NCBI RefSeq assembly: GCF_000740785.1
Contig: NZ_JFZB01000035.1
Coordinates: 1-54,434 of the forward strand
DNA length: 54,434 bases
Direction of reading: 5' to 3'
From: Paenirhodobacter enshiensis
Lineage (GTDB): Bacteria > Pseudomonadota > Alphaproteobacteria > Rhodobacterales > Rhodobacteraceae
Shown here: positions 25,398 through 33,336 of the stretch, piece by piece
Layout: every line of letters starts with the position of its first letter
Position numbering within the stretch: position 1 is the stretch's first letter
Notes under the pieces: generated by a model
Seen by the model: only the letters and a program-made list of their open reading frames with translations
Database searches by the model: none
What the model was told of the DNA's origin: nothing
Position numbers and translations under genes: made by a program

Positions 25398-27017
25398 ATG
25401 AACGCCCGTCGTGAAGCTCATCCCCGTTCGTTGACCCGGCGCCACCTTCTCGGCACGCTTTCCGGCGTTGCGGTGCTGGCGGGCGCAGGCCTTGCCGGCC
25501 CGGTGCTGGCGCAGGACGCCGCCCCGGCCGCAGCCCCCGCGGATCCCGGCCAGCCGTTCAGCTATGACGCGCTGTCCGAGGAAATGCGTCACGCCGCCGA
25601 TGCCGAGGCGCAGGTCCACAAGCTGCCCGACAGCTTCCTGAGCCAGCTCAATTACGACGATTACAAGCTGATCCGCTTCACCCCGTCGCAGGCGCGGTTC
25701 CAGGACATCCAGGACAGTCGCTTCCGGCTGCAGGCCTTCCACCTGGGCTGGCTGTTCAAGGAACCCGTCCTGCTTTACGAGGTCGCCGACGGGCAGGCCC
25801 GGCAGATGGGCTTCGACACCGACGATTTCACTTACGAGCGTCAGGCCCGCACCATCGTCCCCGAGCATGTCGCCCTGCCGGGCGTGGCCGGCTTCCGGCT
25901 GCACACGCCGCTGAACCGCCCCGATGTGTTCGACGAGCTGGTCGCCTTCCAGGGCGCGTCCTATTTCCGCGCGCTCGGCCGCGATTCCGCCTATGGCCTG
26001 TCGGCGCGCGGGCTGGCGATCAACACCGGAATGCCGGTGGCCGAGGAATTCCCCCGCTTCACCCGGTTCTGGATCAGCCGCCCGCAACCCGGCCAGAACA
26101 CCATCACGGTCTGGGCGGCCATGGAAAGCGCCTCGCTGACCGGCGCCTATCAGTTCGTCATCACCCCGGGCGCAGAGACGAAGATGGACGTCACCGCGCG
26201 GCTGTTCTTCCGCTCGGACGTGCAGCAGCTCGGCGTGGCGCCGCTGACCTCGATGTTCCTCTATGGCGACCGCAACCGCGCGGGATACGACGACTATCGC
26301 CCGCGGGTGCATGACAGCGACGGGCTCGGCATCACCCGCGCCGACGGCGATATCCTGTGGCGCGCGCTGGCCAACCCCGCCCGCCTCGCCTCGAGCTATT
26401 TCGTCGAACAGGCGCCGAAATCCTTCGGCCTCTATCAGCGCGACCGCAAGTATTCCGACTACGACGATCCCGAAGCGCTTTACGAGCGTCGCCCCTCGTG
26501 CCGGGTCGAGCCGCTGAGCGGCTGGGGCAAGGGCATGATCCGTCTGGTCGAGATCCCCTCGCAATACGAGGTCAACGACAACATCGTCGCCTTCTGGGTG
26601 CCGGAAAAGCCCGCGAAGGCCGGCGACACGCTGGAAATCGGCTATCGTCTGGTCTGGGGCGACCTGCCCCCCGACCCGCGCGACGAACGCGCCCATGTGG
26701 TCGCCAGCAGCGGCGGGATCGGCGGCGTCTCGGGCGGGCCGAACACCGATGGCACGCGCAAGTTCGTCATCGACTTCGCCGGCGGGCTCATCGCCGATCT
26801 GCCGGCCGATGCCGTCGACGGGCTGAGCATTGTCGCCACCGCGACCAAGGCCGAGATCGTCACCCAGGTGCTGCACAAGGTCGAACAGAACGGCGTCTGG
26901 CGGGCGGTGATCGACTTCAAACCCGAGAAGGGCGCGCTCGTCGAGCTGTCCGTCCATATCGCCGGCTTCAACCGCAAGCTCAGCGAGACCTGGCTTTATC
27001 AATGGATGCCCGCATGA
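25398..27017 (+). CDS. opgG: Periplasmic glucan biosynthesis protein (OpgG/OpgD family)
   Basis: This periplasmic beta-sandwich protein is required for osmoregulated periplasmic glucan (OPG) synthesis, acting on the chain made by OpgH. The 539-residue precursor has a twin-arginine signal (SLTRRHLLG, then a hydrophobic stretch ending GPVLAQD near residue 40). Characteristic segments are FAWHLGWLFKEPV-like FHLGWLF, YFRALGRDSAYGLSARGLAI and SVFLFGD-like TSMFLYGDRNR. No good Shine-Dalgarno is visible before the ATG. It overlaps the next small gene as ATGA. The Tat signal and the downstream small gene match the opgGIH operon of Rhodobacter sphaeroides. Confidence 0.9.
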   Translation: MNARREAHPRSLTRRHLLGTLSGVAVLAGAGLAGPVLAQDAAPAAAPADPGQPFSYDALSEEMRHAADAEAQVHKLPDSFLSQLNYDDYKLIRFTPSQARFQDIQDSRFRLQAFHLGWLFKEPVLLYEVADGQARQMGFDTDDFTYERQARTIVPEHVALPGVAGFRLHTPLNRPDVFDELVAFQGASYFRALGRDSAYGLSARGLAINTGMPVAEEFPRFTRFWISRPQPGQNTITVWAAMESASLTGAYQFVITPGAETKMDVTARLFFRSDVQQLGVAPLTSMFLYGDRNRAGYDDYRPRVHDSDGLGITRADGDILWRALANPARLASSYFVEQAPKSFGLYQRDRKYSDYDDPEALYERRPSCRVEPLSGWGKGMIRLVEIPSQYEVNDNIVAFWVPEKPAKAGDTLEIGYRLVWGDLPPDPRDERAHVVASSGGIGGVSGGPNTDGTRKFVIDFAGGLIADLPADAVDGLSIVATATKAEIVTQVLHKVEQNGVWRAVIDFKPEKGALVELSVHIAGFNRKLSETWLYQWMPA

Positions 27018-27262
27018 CCGACGTCCGTCAGGGTGAAGCGCCCGCCCCCGACATCCCCCGCACCCCCGAGGAGCGCGCCGCCAAGGTGCGCGACATGTCG
27101 CCCGCCGATCTGGCGGCCGGCCCGGGGGCGCTGCCCGATGCCCCGATGCCGATGCCCGAACAGGTGATCGAACCCGCCCGCAGCCTGATCGCACGCCTCG
27201 CGGCCAGCCTGCGCATCCTGCCGCGTCCGCCCGCCGCCCCCTCGGCGGGCAACGGCCTGTGA
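27014..27262 (+). CDS. opgI: Small protein between opgG and opgH, probable OpgI
   Basis: The product is 82 residues, with start ATGA-overlapping the opgG stop and end 4 bases before opgH. It has no membrane helix. It begins MTDVRQGEAPAPDIP, contains a Pro/Met-rich PDAPMPMPEQ segment and an amphipathic basic helix (ARSLIARLAASLRIL). In R. sphaeroides a gene opgI sits at the same place and is needed for backbone synthesis. By position and size I take this as its counterpart; sequence identity could not be checked. It may be the detached N-terminal cytosolic part found in longer OpgH proteins. Confidence 0.7.
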   Translation: MTDVRQGEAPAPDIPRTPEERAAKVRDMSPADLAAGPGALPDAPMPMPEQVIEPARSLIARLAASLRILPRPPAAPSAGNGL

Positions 27263-27266
27263 GGTC

Positions 27267-29042
27267 ATGGCCATGCGCCAAATCCGTCTTCTGGGTCTTG
27301 CCTTCCTGCGTCTGTTCGCCATCGCGCTGTCGCTGATCGCCGGCCTCGGCGCCTTCGTGCTGTTTCTGCAGTTCGGCGATGCCGACGGGCTCGATGCACT
27401 CGACGTGATCCGGGCGCTCTTGATCCTGATCTCGACGCTGTGGCTGGCCTGGGGCGCGGTGCAGGCGCTGATCGGGCTGACTTCGCGGCCGCGCGCGCCG
27501 CGCTACGATCCGCTCAAGCCCATCGCCGGACGCACCGTGATCCTGATGCCGGTCTACAACGAGGACCCTCTTGCCACCTTCTCGCGGCTGGCGGCGATGG
27601 ATGCCTCGCTCAAGGCTACGCACGATCCGGCGACGGTGCATTTCGCCATTCTCTCCGACACCCGCAACGAGACCGTCGCCCGGCGCGAGCTGACGATGTT
27701 CAAGCATCTGGTGCTCGATTGCGACGGGCTCGGCCGGTTCTTCTATCGCCGGCGCGAGAACAACACCGGCAAGAAGGCCGGCAACATCGAGGATTTCTTC
27801 AAGCGCTCGGGCGCCGCCTACGATTACGCCGTGATCCTCGACGCTGACAGCCTGATGGAAGGTCAGACGATCCTCGCGCTGATCCGCCGGATGGAGGCGA
27901 AGCCGCGCATGGGGCTGATCCAGACCCTGCCGAAGGTGATCCGGGCGCGCTCGCGCTTCGGGCGGGCGATGCAGTTCTCGGCCTCGTTCTTCTCGCCGGT
28001 CTTCGCGCGCGGTCTGGCGATGATGCAGGGCAAGACCGGCCCGTTCTGGGGCCACAACGCCATCGTTCGGGTGCGCGCCTTCGCCAGCTCCTGCGGCCTG
28101 CCGCCGCTGCGCGGCAACCCGCCCTTCGGCGGCCATGTGATGAGCCACGACTATGTCGAGGCCGCCATGCTCGCCAAGCACAACTGGATGGTGCGCCTCG
28201 ACGACGACCTCGAGGGCAGCTTCGAGGAAGGCCCCGAGAACCTCGTCGATCACGCCAAGCGCGACCGGCGCTGGTGCCAAGGCAACCTGCAGCACTCGCG
28301 CATCATCGGCGCGCCGGGGCTGAAGGCCTGGTCGCGGTTCGTCTTCGCGCAGGGCATCATGGCCTATATCTCGCCGCTGTTCTGGCTGGGGTTCATCCTC
28401 GCCTCGATCGCGGCGCCGCTGCTGGCGCCGCCGACCAACTATTTCCCGGAACCGAACTGGCCCTTCCCCTATTTCCCGCCGTCCGAGGCCTCGAAAGCCA
28501 TCGGTCTGTTCATCGGCATCTTCGTTCTGCTGCTGCTGCCGAAGATCCTGATCGCGGCGCAGGCCGGGCTGAACGGGCGGGCGAAGGGCTTTGGCGGGGC
28601 CGGGATGGGGTTCGTGTCGACACTGTCCGAGCTGGTCCTGTCCTCGATCACCGCGCCGATCTTCCTGATGTATGCCACGCGTTCGGTGATGCAGGTGCTG
28701 ATGGGCCGGGACGGCGGCTGGCCGACCAACAACCGCGGCGACGGCACGCTCGGCTGGGGCGAGTCGCTCTCGGCTTCGTGGTGGATCGTGGCGATCGGCG
28801 TCGTGGGCCTTGCGGCGACTTGGGCCTTCGCGCCGGGTCTGATGCTGTGGCTGCTGCCGGTGGGCGTGCCGATGGTGGTGGCGCCGGCGATCCTGCGCTG
28901 GACCTCGCTGCCCTCGCGCGGGCGGATCATGGGGGTTCCGACGGAATACGCCCCGGCCGCGGTGATGCAGCTGCATGATGCCATCCTCGAACGCTGGACC
29001 GTGGAACTCGAAGCGGCCCGCGATCCCTCGGAAGCGGCCTGA
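27267..29042 (+). CDS. opgH: Glucans biosynthesis glucosyltransferase OpgH
   Basis: This inner-membrane family 2 glucosyltransferase polymerises UDP-glucose into the beta-1,2-glucan backbone. Two helices come first (about 8-30 and 50-70), then the GT domain with MPVYNEDP, VILDADSLMEG (about 188-198), HDYVEAAML and RDRRWCQGNLQ, followed by further helices in the C-terminal half. Its 591 residues are about 250 fewer than E. coli OpgH, missing mainly the N-terminal cytosolic region; OpgI may replace it. No opgC succinyltransferase follows; a terminator and a LysR gene do. Confidence 0.93.
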   Translation: MAMRQIRLLGLAFLRLFAIALSLIAGLGAFVLFLQFGDADGLDALDVIRALLILISTLWLAWGAVQALIGLTSRPRAPRYDPLKPIAGRTVILMPVYNEDPLATFSRLAAMDASLKATHDPATVHFAILSDTRNETVARRELTMFKHLVLDCDGLGRFFYRRRENNTGKKAGNIEDFFKRSGAAYDYAVILDADSLMEGQTILALIRRMEAKPRMGLIQTLPKVIRARSRFGRAMQFSASFFSPVFARGLAMMQGKTGPFWGHNAIVRVRAFASSCGLPPLRGNPPFGGHVMSHDYVEAAMLAKHNWMVRLDDDLEGSFEEGPENLVDHAKRDRRWCQGNLQHSRIIGAPGLKAWSRFVFAQGIMAYISPLFWLGFILASIAAPLLAPPTNYFPEPNWPFPYFPPSEASKAIGLFIGIFVLLLLPKILIAAQAGLNGRAKGFGGAGMGFVSTLSELVLSSITAPIFLMYATRSVMQVLMGRDGGWPTNNRGDGTLGWGESLSASWWIVAIGVVGLAATWAFAPGLMLWLLPVGVPMVVAPAILRWTSLPSRGRIMGVPTEYAPAAVMQLHDAILERWTVELEAARDPSEAA

Positions 29043-29087
29043 CGCCTGCCCCCGACCTCACGGACGCACGACTTCATGGACGAATGC

Positions 29088-29115
29088 AAAACGGCGGCCC
29101 TTCGGCCGCCGTTTT
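29088..29115. terminator. Bidirectional terminator opgH / lysR
   Basis: A perfect 12-bp stem, AAAACGGCGGCC and GGCCGCCGTTTT, has a CTTC loop. The flanking A and T runs make it work on both strands, ending opgH (stop at 29042) and the convergent LysR gene (stop at 29149). Confidence 0.92.
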
Positions 29116-29148
29116 CATGTCGGAAAGATCGTCAGGCCGGGCGGCGGG

Positions 29149-30054
29149 TCACTCGGGCAGCGGCACGCGCAACGACTCGCATTGCGCCGCGACCGCCTTC
29201 AGCGCCTTCAGCGCCGCCTGCACCTTGTGGGTGCGGTGCAGGTCGATATGGGTCACCAGCCACAGCGTCGATTCCCACTCGGGCCGCGGCCCCAGAACCT
29301 CGACCAGCTGCGGATCATGGCGCGCCTCGATCACCGGCTGAAAGCCCAGCCCGACACCCGCCCGCGTCGCCGCCAGCACGCTTTCGGGATCGTTGGCGCG
29401 AAATACCACCGATTCGGGCGGCAGATTCGCAGTGAGCCAGCGATAATAGGGCGCCCGGCTGTCACGGGTATCGGTGCCGACGAAGCGATGCCCGCGCAGA
29501 TCGTCCGGCCCCGAGGGGCGTCCGTAACGCTCGATGTAGGACGGCGCGGCGTAAAGGGCCGCGGCATTGATGGCGAGCGGCTGGACCACGTTGTCGGGCT
29601 CCGTCGGGCGAGAGCCCGCGCGCACCGCGACATGGGCCTCGCCATATTCCAGACGGAACACCCGCGGATCGGTGAGATAGCGGATCTCCAGCCCGGGATG
29701 CTCGCGCATCAGCTCGGAGAGCGCCGGCATCACCAGCCCCGACAGCCCCGGCAGCGAGGTGATGACCAGCTCGCCGCTGACCTCTTCTCCGGCCCCCGCA
29801 ATGCGCGCGGCAAGCTGGTTGAACTGATCCTCCGTCGCCTGCCCGACCGACAGAAGCTGAAGCCCCGCCTCGGTCGGCGTGTAGCCGCGCGGGTGGCGCT
29901 GGAACAGCTTGGTGCCAAGCCGCGCCTCGAGCGAGTCGACATGACGGATCACCGTCGCATGGTGCACGCCCAGCACCTCGGCCGCGCCGGAGACGGTGCC
30001 CACGCGCGCCACCTGGTAAGCCGTCCGGATCTCGTCCCAGTTATCGAAGTTCAT
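29149..30054 (-). CDS. LysR family transcriptional regulator
   Basis: This is a DNA-binding regulator of 301 residues. The winged helix-turn-helix occupies about residues 8-65 (AYQVARVGTVSGAAEVLGVHHATVIRHVDSLE), followed by the linker helix and a periplasmic-binding-like effector domain (from about 90). The frame is open to 30087, but MNFDNWDEIR at 30054 is the normal start. It is divergent from an azoreductase gene with 96 bases between them, including a palindrome. The usual LysR logic suggests it controls that gene and itself. Confidence 0.92.
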   Translation of the reverse strand: MNFDNWDEIRTAYQVARVGTVSGAAEVLGVHHATVIRHVDSLEARLGTKLFQRHPRGYTPTEAGLQLLSVGQATEDQFNQLAARIAGAGEEVSGELVITSLPGLSGLVMPALSELMREHPGLEIRYLTDPRVFRLEYGEAHVAVRAGSRPTEPDNVVQPLAINAAALYAAPSYIERYGRPSGPDDLRGHRFVGTDTRDSRAPYYRWLTANLPPESVVFRANDPESVLAATRAGVGLGFQPVIEARHDPQLVEVLGPRPEWESTLWLVTHIDLHRTHKVQAALKALKAVAAQCESLRVPLPE

Positions 30055-30079
30055 CTGTGCGTCCGCCAACAGGTCATGC

Positions 30080-30096
30080 GCAATCATGACGATTGC
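30080..30096. promoter_or_regulatory. Probable LysR operator
   Basis: GCAATC-ATGAC-GATTGC is an inverted repeat with perfect 6-base arms in the 96-base gap between the LysR gene and azoR. It fits the T-N11-A scheme in its outer parts and lies 26 bases before the regulator start and 55 bases before azoR. Confidence 0.6.
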
Positions 30097-30150
30097 ATCG
30101 GGACAGACAAGGCAAGATTTTCAGCCACATCCTCAACCCGGAGTTCTGAA

Positions 30151-30717
30151 ATGAGCAAGATCCTTTACATCAACGGTTCCATCAAGGGCGACATGTCGGT
30201 CTCGAAGAAGGTCGCGAAGAAGATCGCGGCCAAGCTCGGCGGCGACGTGACCGAGCGCGACGCCTCGGCGCTGACGCCGATCGACGGCGCTTGGCTCGGC
30301 GCGGCCTACACCCCGGCCGAAAACCGCACCGCCGAGCAGAAGGCCGCGCTCGCGACCTCGGACGCGCTGATCGCCGAGCTGAAGTCGGCTGACGCCGTCA
30401 TCATCGGCACCGGCGTCTACAACTTCGGCATCACCGGCCCGCTGAAGACCTGGTTCGATCTGATCTGCCGCGTCGGCGAGACCTTCCGCTACACCGAGGC
30501 CGGCCCGGAAGGTCTGGTTCCGGCGAAGAAGGTCTATGTGGCCTATGCCTCGGGCGGCGTTCCGGCCGGCTCGTCCTATGACCTCGCCACCCCCTACATC
30601 CGTCAGGTGCTGGGCTTCGTCGGCGTCACCGACGTCACCGTGATCGCCGCCGAAGGCGTCGCGATGGGTGAAGAGGCCGCGCTCGCCCGCGCCGACGAGC
30701 AGATCGCCCGTCTGTAA
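30151..30717 (+). CDS. azoR: FMN-dependent NADH-azoreductase/quinone reductase
   Basis: This flavodoxin-fold homodimeric enzyme reduces quinones and azo compounds by two electrons using NADH. Motifs include the N-terminal ILYINGSIKGDMSVSKK phosphate loop, VYNFGITGPLKTWFDLICRVGETFRYTEAGPEGL in the middle, and VAYASGG. The product is 188 residues, slightly shorter than the 201 of E. coli AzoR. A start at 30151 is supported by family alignment; the ribosome site (GGAG at 30140) is moderate. It probably serves electrophile and quinone stress under the divergent LysR regulator. Confidence 0.9.
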   Translation: MSKILYINGSIKGDMSVSKKVAKKIAAKLGGDVTERDASALTPIDGAWLGAAYTPAENRTAEQKAALATSDALIAELKSADAVIIGTGVYNFGITGPLKTWFDLICRVGETFRYTEAGPEGLVPAKKVYVAYASGGVPAGSSYDLATPYIRQVLGFVGVTDVTVIAAEGVAMGEEAALARADEQIARL

Positions 30718-30773
30718 TCCGCCCCCTCCCGGCCCGCCTTTCCGTCACGGGCCGGGACAACGCGGATGAGAAG

Positions 30774-30802
30774 GCCCCTCGGTTGACTCCGGGGGGCTTT
30801 TT
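30774..30802 (+). terminator. Intrinsic terminator of azoR
   Basis: A 9-bp stem (GCCCCTCGG with CCGGGGGGC, one G-T pair) and a six-base loop are followed by TTTTT at 30798-30802. It separates azoR from the ffh leader. Confidence 0.85.
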
Positions 30803-30824
30803 CGTTAAGTGAGCCCAGATTCCC

Positions 30825-30930
30825 CCGGAGGTCAGCATCCTCCGGTCCCCGCATGAGGCGGGGATCGCCACCAGTCAGCGCGTCGCGCCCACTGGTGCGC
30901 TTGTCGTTTGTCTTGCCGGTTTCCGCCGGC
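30825..30930 (+). ncRNA. Four-hairpin 5' leader of the ffh operon
   Basis: Four consecutive perfect hairpins lie between the azoR terminator and the ffh ribosome site. A: CCGGAGG/CCTCCGG (30825-30845). B: CCCCGC/GCGGGG (30847-30863). C: CACCAGT/ACTGGTG (30869-30897) with an inner GCG/CGC. D: GCCGG/CCGGC (30915-30930). The GGAGGT of ffh follows at 30935. It does not contain the GGAAGCAGCC core of SRP RNA. The structure suggests a regulatory leader or a small RNA; which one cannot be told. Confidence 0.55.
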
Positions 30931-30944
30931 GCATGGAGGTGGCC

Positions 30945-32453
30945 ATGTTCGAGAATCTCTCCGAACGTCTTGGCGGCGTGTTCGAGCGCCTGACCAAACA
31001 GGGCGCGCTTTCGGCCGATGACGTGCGCACCGCGATGCGCGAAGTGCGCACCGCCCTGCTGGAAGCCGACGTCTCGCTGCCGGTGGTGCGCGAGTTCGTC
31101 AAGAAGGTCGAGGCCGAGGCCACCGGCGCGCGCGTGACCAAATCGGTCACCCCCGGTCAGCAGGTCATCAAGATCGTCCATGACGCTCTGGTGCAGATGC
31201 TGGCGGGCGAGGACGACCCCGGCACGCTGAAGATCGACAACCCGCCCGCGCCGATCCTGATGGTCGGTCTGCAGGGCTCGGGCAAGACCACCACCGCCGC
31301 GAAGCTCGCCCGCCGTCTGAAGGAGCGCGAGAAGAAGCGCGTCCTGCTCGCCTCGCTCGACATCTACCGGCCGGCGGCGATGGAACAGCTGGCGATCCTC
31401 GGCACGCAGGTCGGCGTCGACACGCTGCCGATCGTCGCGGGCGAGAGCGCGGTGCAGATCGCCAGGCGCGCGAAGCAGATGGCGACCCTCGGCGGGTATG
31501 ACGTCTACATCCTCGACACCGCGGGCCGTCTGCAGATCGACGCCGTGCTGATGGACGAGGTCGCGCAGGTCCGCGATGCCGTCTCGCCGCGCGAAACGCT
31601 GCTGGTCGTCGACGGCCTGACCGGTCAGGTCGCCGTCGAGGTGGCCGAGGAATTCGATGCCAAGGTCGGTATCTCCGGCGTGGTGCTGACCCGGATGGAC
31701 GGCGACGGCCGCGGCGGCGCGGCGCTGTCGATGCGCGCCACCACCGGCAAGCCCATCCGCTTCGTCGGTCTGGGCGAGAAGATGGACGCCCTCGAAACCT
31801 TCGAGGCCGAGCGCATCGCCGGCCGCATCCTCGGCATGGGCGACATCGTCGCCCTCGTCGAGAAGGCGCAGGAAGTCTTCGAGAAGGAACAGGCCGAGCG
31901 CATGGTGCGCCGGTTCTCCAAGGGGCTGTTCAACCTCAACGACATGAAGGCCCAGCTCGACCAGATGCTGAAGATGGGGGGCATGCAGGGCGTCATGTCG
32001 ATGATGCCGGGCATGGGCAAGATGGCGAAGGCGGCCGAACAGGCGGGCTTCGACGACCGTTCGATCCGGCATCAGATCGCGCTGATCAACTCGATGACCA
32101 AGAAGGAACGGGCCAACCCCGAGCTTCTGCAGGCCAGCCGCAAGAAGCGTATCGCCGCCGGTGCCGGCCTCGACGTGGCCGAGCTGAACAAGCTGCTGAA
32201 GATGCACCGCCAGATGGCCGACACGATGAAGAAGCTCGGCAAGATGGGCAAGGGTGGGATGCTGAAGCAGGCGATGGCCGCGATGCAGGGCAAGATGGGC
32301 GGTCTGCCCGAGGCCGGTCAGGTCGATCCCGCCGCGATGGCCGAGGCCACCAAGGCCATCGGTCAGATGAAGGGGATGCAGGGCCTGCCGGGCATGGGCG
32401 GTCTGTCGCTGCCCTCGGGGCTGTCGGGTCTGGGTCTGGGGCGCAAGAAATGA
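30945..32453 (+). CDS. ffh: Signal recognition particle protein Ffh (SRP54)
   Basis: Ffh is a GTPase that, with 4.5S RNA, delivers nascent membrane proteins to FtsY at the inner membrane. The N domain (1-90) is followed by the G domain with P-loop GLQGSGKTTTAAKLA (about 107-121), LDTAGRLQIDAVLMDE and TRMDGDGRGGAALS, then the Met-rich M domain (about 300-502) rich in GM and KM pairs. The product is 502 residues from the ATG at 30945, which has a GGAGGT site; an in-frame ATG at 30933 is less likely. It is first gene of a long operon and overlaps the GNAT gene as ATGA. Confidence 0.96.
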   Translation: MFENLSERLGGVFERLTKQGALSADDVRTAMREVRTALLEADVSLPVVREFVKKVEAEATGARVTKSVTPGQQVIKIVHDALVQMLAGEDDPGTLKIDNPPAPILMVGLQGSGKTTTAAKLARRLKEREKKRVLLASLDIYRPAAMEQLAILGTQVGVDTLPIVAGESAVQIARRAKQMATLGGYDVYILDTAGRLQIDAVLMDEVAQVRDAVSPRETLLVVDGLTGQVAVEVAEEFDAKVGISGVVLTRMDGDGRGGAALSMRATTGKPIRFVGLGEKMDALETFEAERIAGRILGMGDIVALVEKAQEVFEKEQAERMVRRFSKGLFNLNDMKAQLDQMLKMGGMQGVMSMMPGMGKMAKAAEQAGFDDRSIRHQIALINSMTKKERANPELLQASRKKRIAAGAGLDVAELNKLLKMHRQMADTMKKLGKMGKGGMLKQAMAAMQGKMGGLPEAGQVDPAAMAEATKAIGQMKGMQGLPGMGGLSLPSGLSGLGLGRKK

Positions 32454-32992
32454 CCATCGGCGCCATCGACATTCCGGTGATCGAGACCGAGCGTCTGATC
32501 CTGCGCGCCCCCGCGGCGCGCGACCTGCCGGCGCTCTACGGTTTCTACGATTCGGAGCGGTCCTCCTTCGTCGGCGGGCCGATGTCGCATGAACTCGCCT
32601 GGCGCCAGCTCGGTCTGGAGATCGGGCATTGGGTTCTGCGCGGCTACGGCCGCTGGACGGTCGAGGAAAAGGCCACCGGCGCGACCGCCGGCATGGTCGG
32701 CATCTTCAACCCCGAAGGCTGGCCCGAGGCGGAAATCGGCTGGGACCTGTTCGAGGGCTTCGAAGGCCGCGGCTACGCGACCGAGGCGGCGCTCGCCACC
32801 CGCGGTTTCGCCTATGGCACGCTCGGCATGAAGACGATCATCAGCCTGATCAAACCGGCGAACCTGGCCTCGGCCGGTGTCGCGCGGCGCATGGGCGCGG
32901 TCCGCGAGGGCGGCTTCACCCATGAGCGTCATGGCCCGATGGAAGTCTGGCGGCATCTGTCGCCCGAACAGCTGAAGGAGATGGCCGCATGA
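32450..32992 (+). CDS. GNAT family N-acetyltransferase (RimJ/RimL-like)
   Basis: This acetyl-CoA-dependent acetyltransferase has 180 residues. The N-terminal IETERLILRAPAARDLPALY and the acetyl-CoA pyrophosphate loop GFEGRGYATEAAL (about 104-116) are typical of the group acetylating protein N-termini or small amines. Overlaps of four bases on both sides (ffh stop, chorismate mutase start) couple it to the SRP/ribosome operon. Its place next to ribosomal protein genes makes an N-terminal acetylase of a ribosomal protein an attractive but unproven idea. Confidence 0.88.
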   Translation: MTIGAIDIPVIETERLILRAPAARDLPALYGFYDSERSSFVGGPMSHELAWRQLGLEIGHWVLRGYGRWTVEEKATGATAGMVGIFNPEGWPEAEIGWDLFEGFEGRGYATEAALATRGFAYGTLGMKTIISLIKPANLASAGVARRMGAVREGGFTHERHGPMEVWRHLSPEQLKEMAA

Positions 32993-33288
32993 CCGAAGAC
33001 GTCGTCGCCCGCGCCGCTGCCCTGCTGAAAGAGCACCGCGCCTCGATCGACCGGCTGGACGCGATCCTCGTGTTCACCCTGGCCGAGCGCTTCAAGCATA
33101 CCCAGTCCGTCGGACGTCTGAAGGCCGAACACGACCTTCCCCCCGCCGACCCCAGCCGCGAGGCGCAGCAGATCGAGCGCCTCGAAGCTCTGGCGAAAGA
33201 GGCCGACCTCGATCCCGAGTTCGCCCGCAAGTTCCTCAACTTCGTGATTTCGGAAGTGATCCGCAATCACGAGACCTTTCAGAAATAA
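32989..33288 (+). CDS. Chorismate mutase (AroQ class)
   Basis: This enzyme converts chorismate to prephenate for Phe and Tyr synthesis. The small all-helical protein has 99 residues. The first helix (HRASIDRLDAILVFTLAERFKHTQSVGRLKAEH) carries the expected Arg residues and the Lys of the active site, followed by the R/Q-rich second helix and EFARKFLNFVISEVIRNHE. It is cytosolic; there is no signal peptide, so it is not the secreted AroQ-gamma type. Coupled by ATGA to the GNAT gene and set 48 bases before rpsP, it is an amino acid enzyme inside a translation operon. Confidence 0.9.
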   Translation: MTEDVVARAAALLKEHRASIDRLDAILVFTLAERFKHTQSVGRLKAEHDLPPADPSREAQQIERLEALAKEADLDPEFARKFLNFVISEVIRNHETFQK

Positions 33289-33336
33289 GGGCGCCCCGCA
33301 AAGGGTTCCCCCACCAGCCATCACAGGAGAAACATC

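Noticed and set aside
25320-28976. A very long open frame on the minus strand opposite opgG-opgH (over 1200 codons)
   Set aside because: It mirrors the third-position GC bias of the real plus-strand genes; the translation is His/Arg/Gln-rich with no recognisable domain, and opgG, opgI and opgH are all clearly genuine.
30818-30935. SRP (4.5S) RNA gene next to ffh
   Set aside because: The invariant GGAAGCAGCC-type core and asymmetric loop are absent; the region is a row of simple hairpins.
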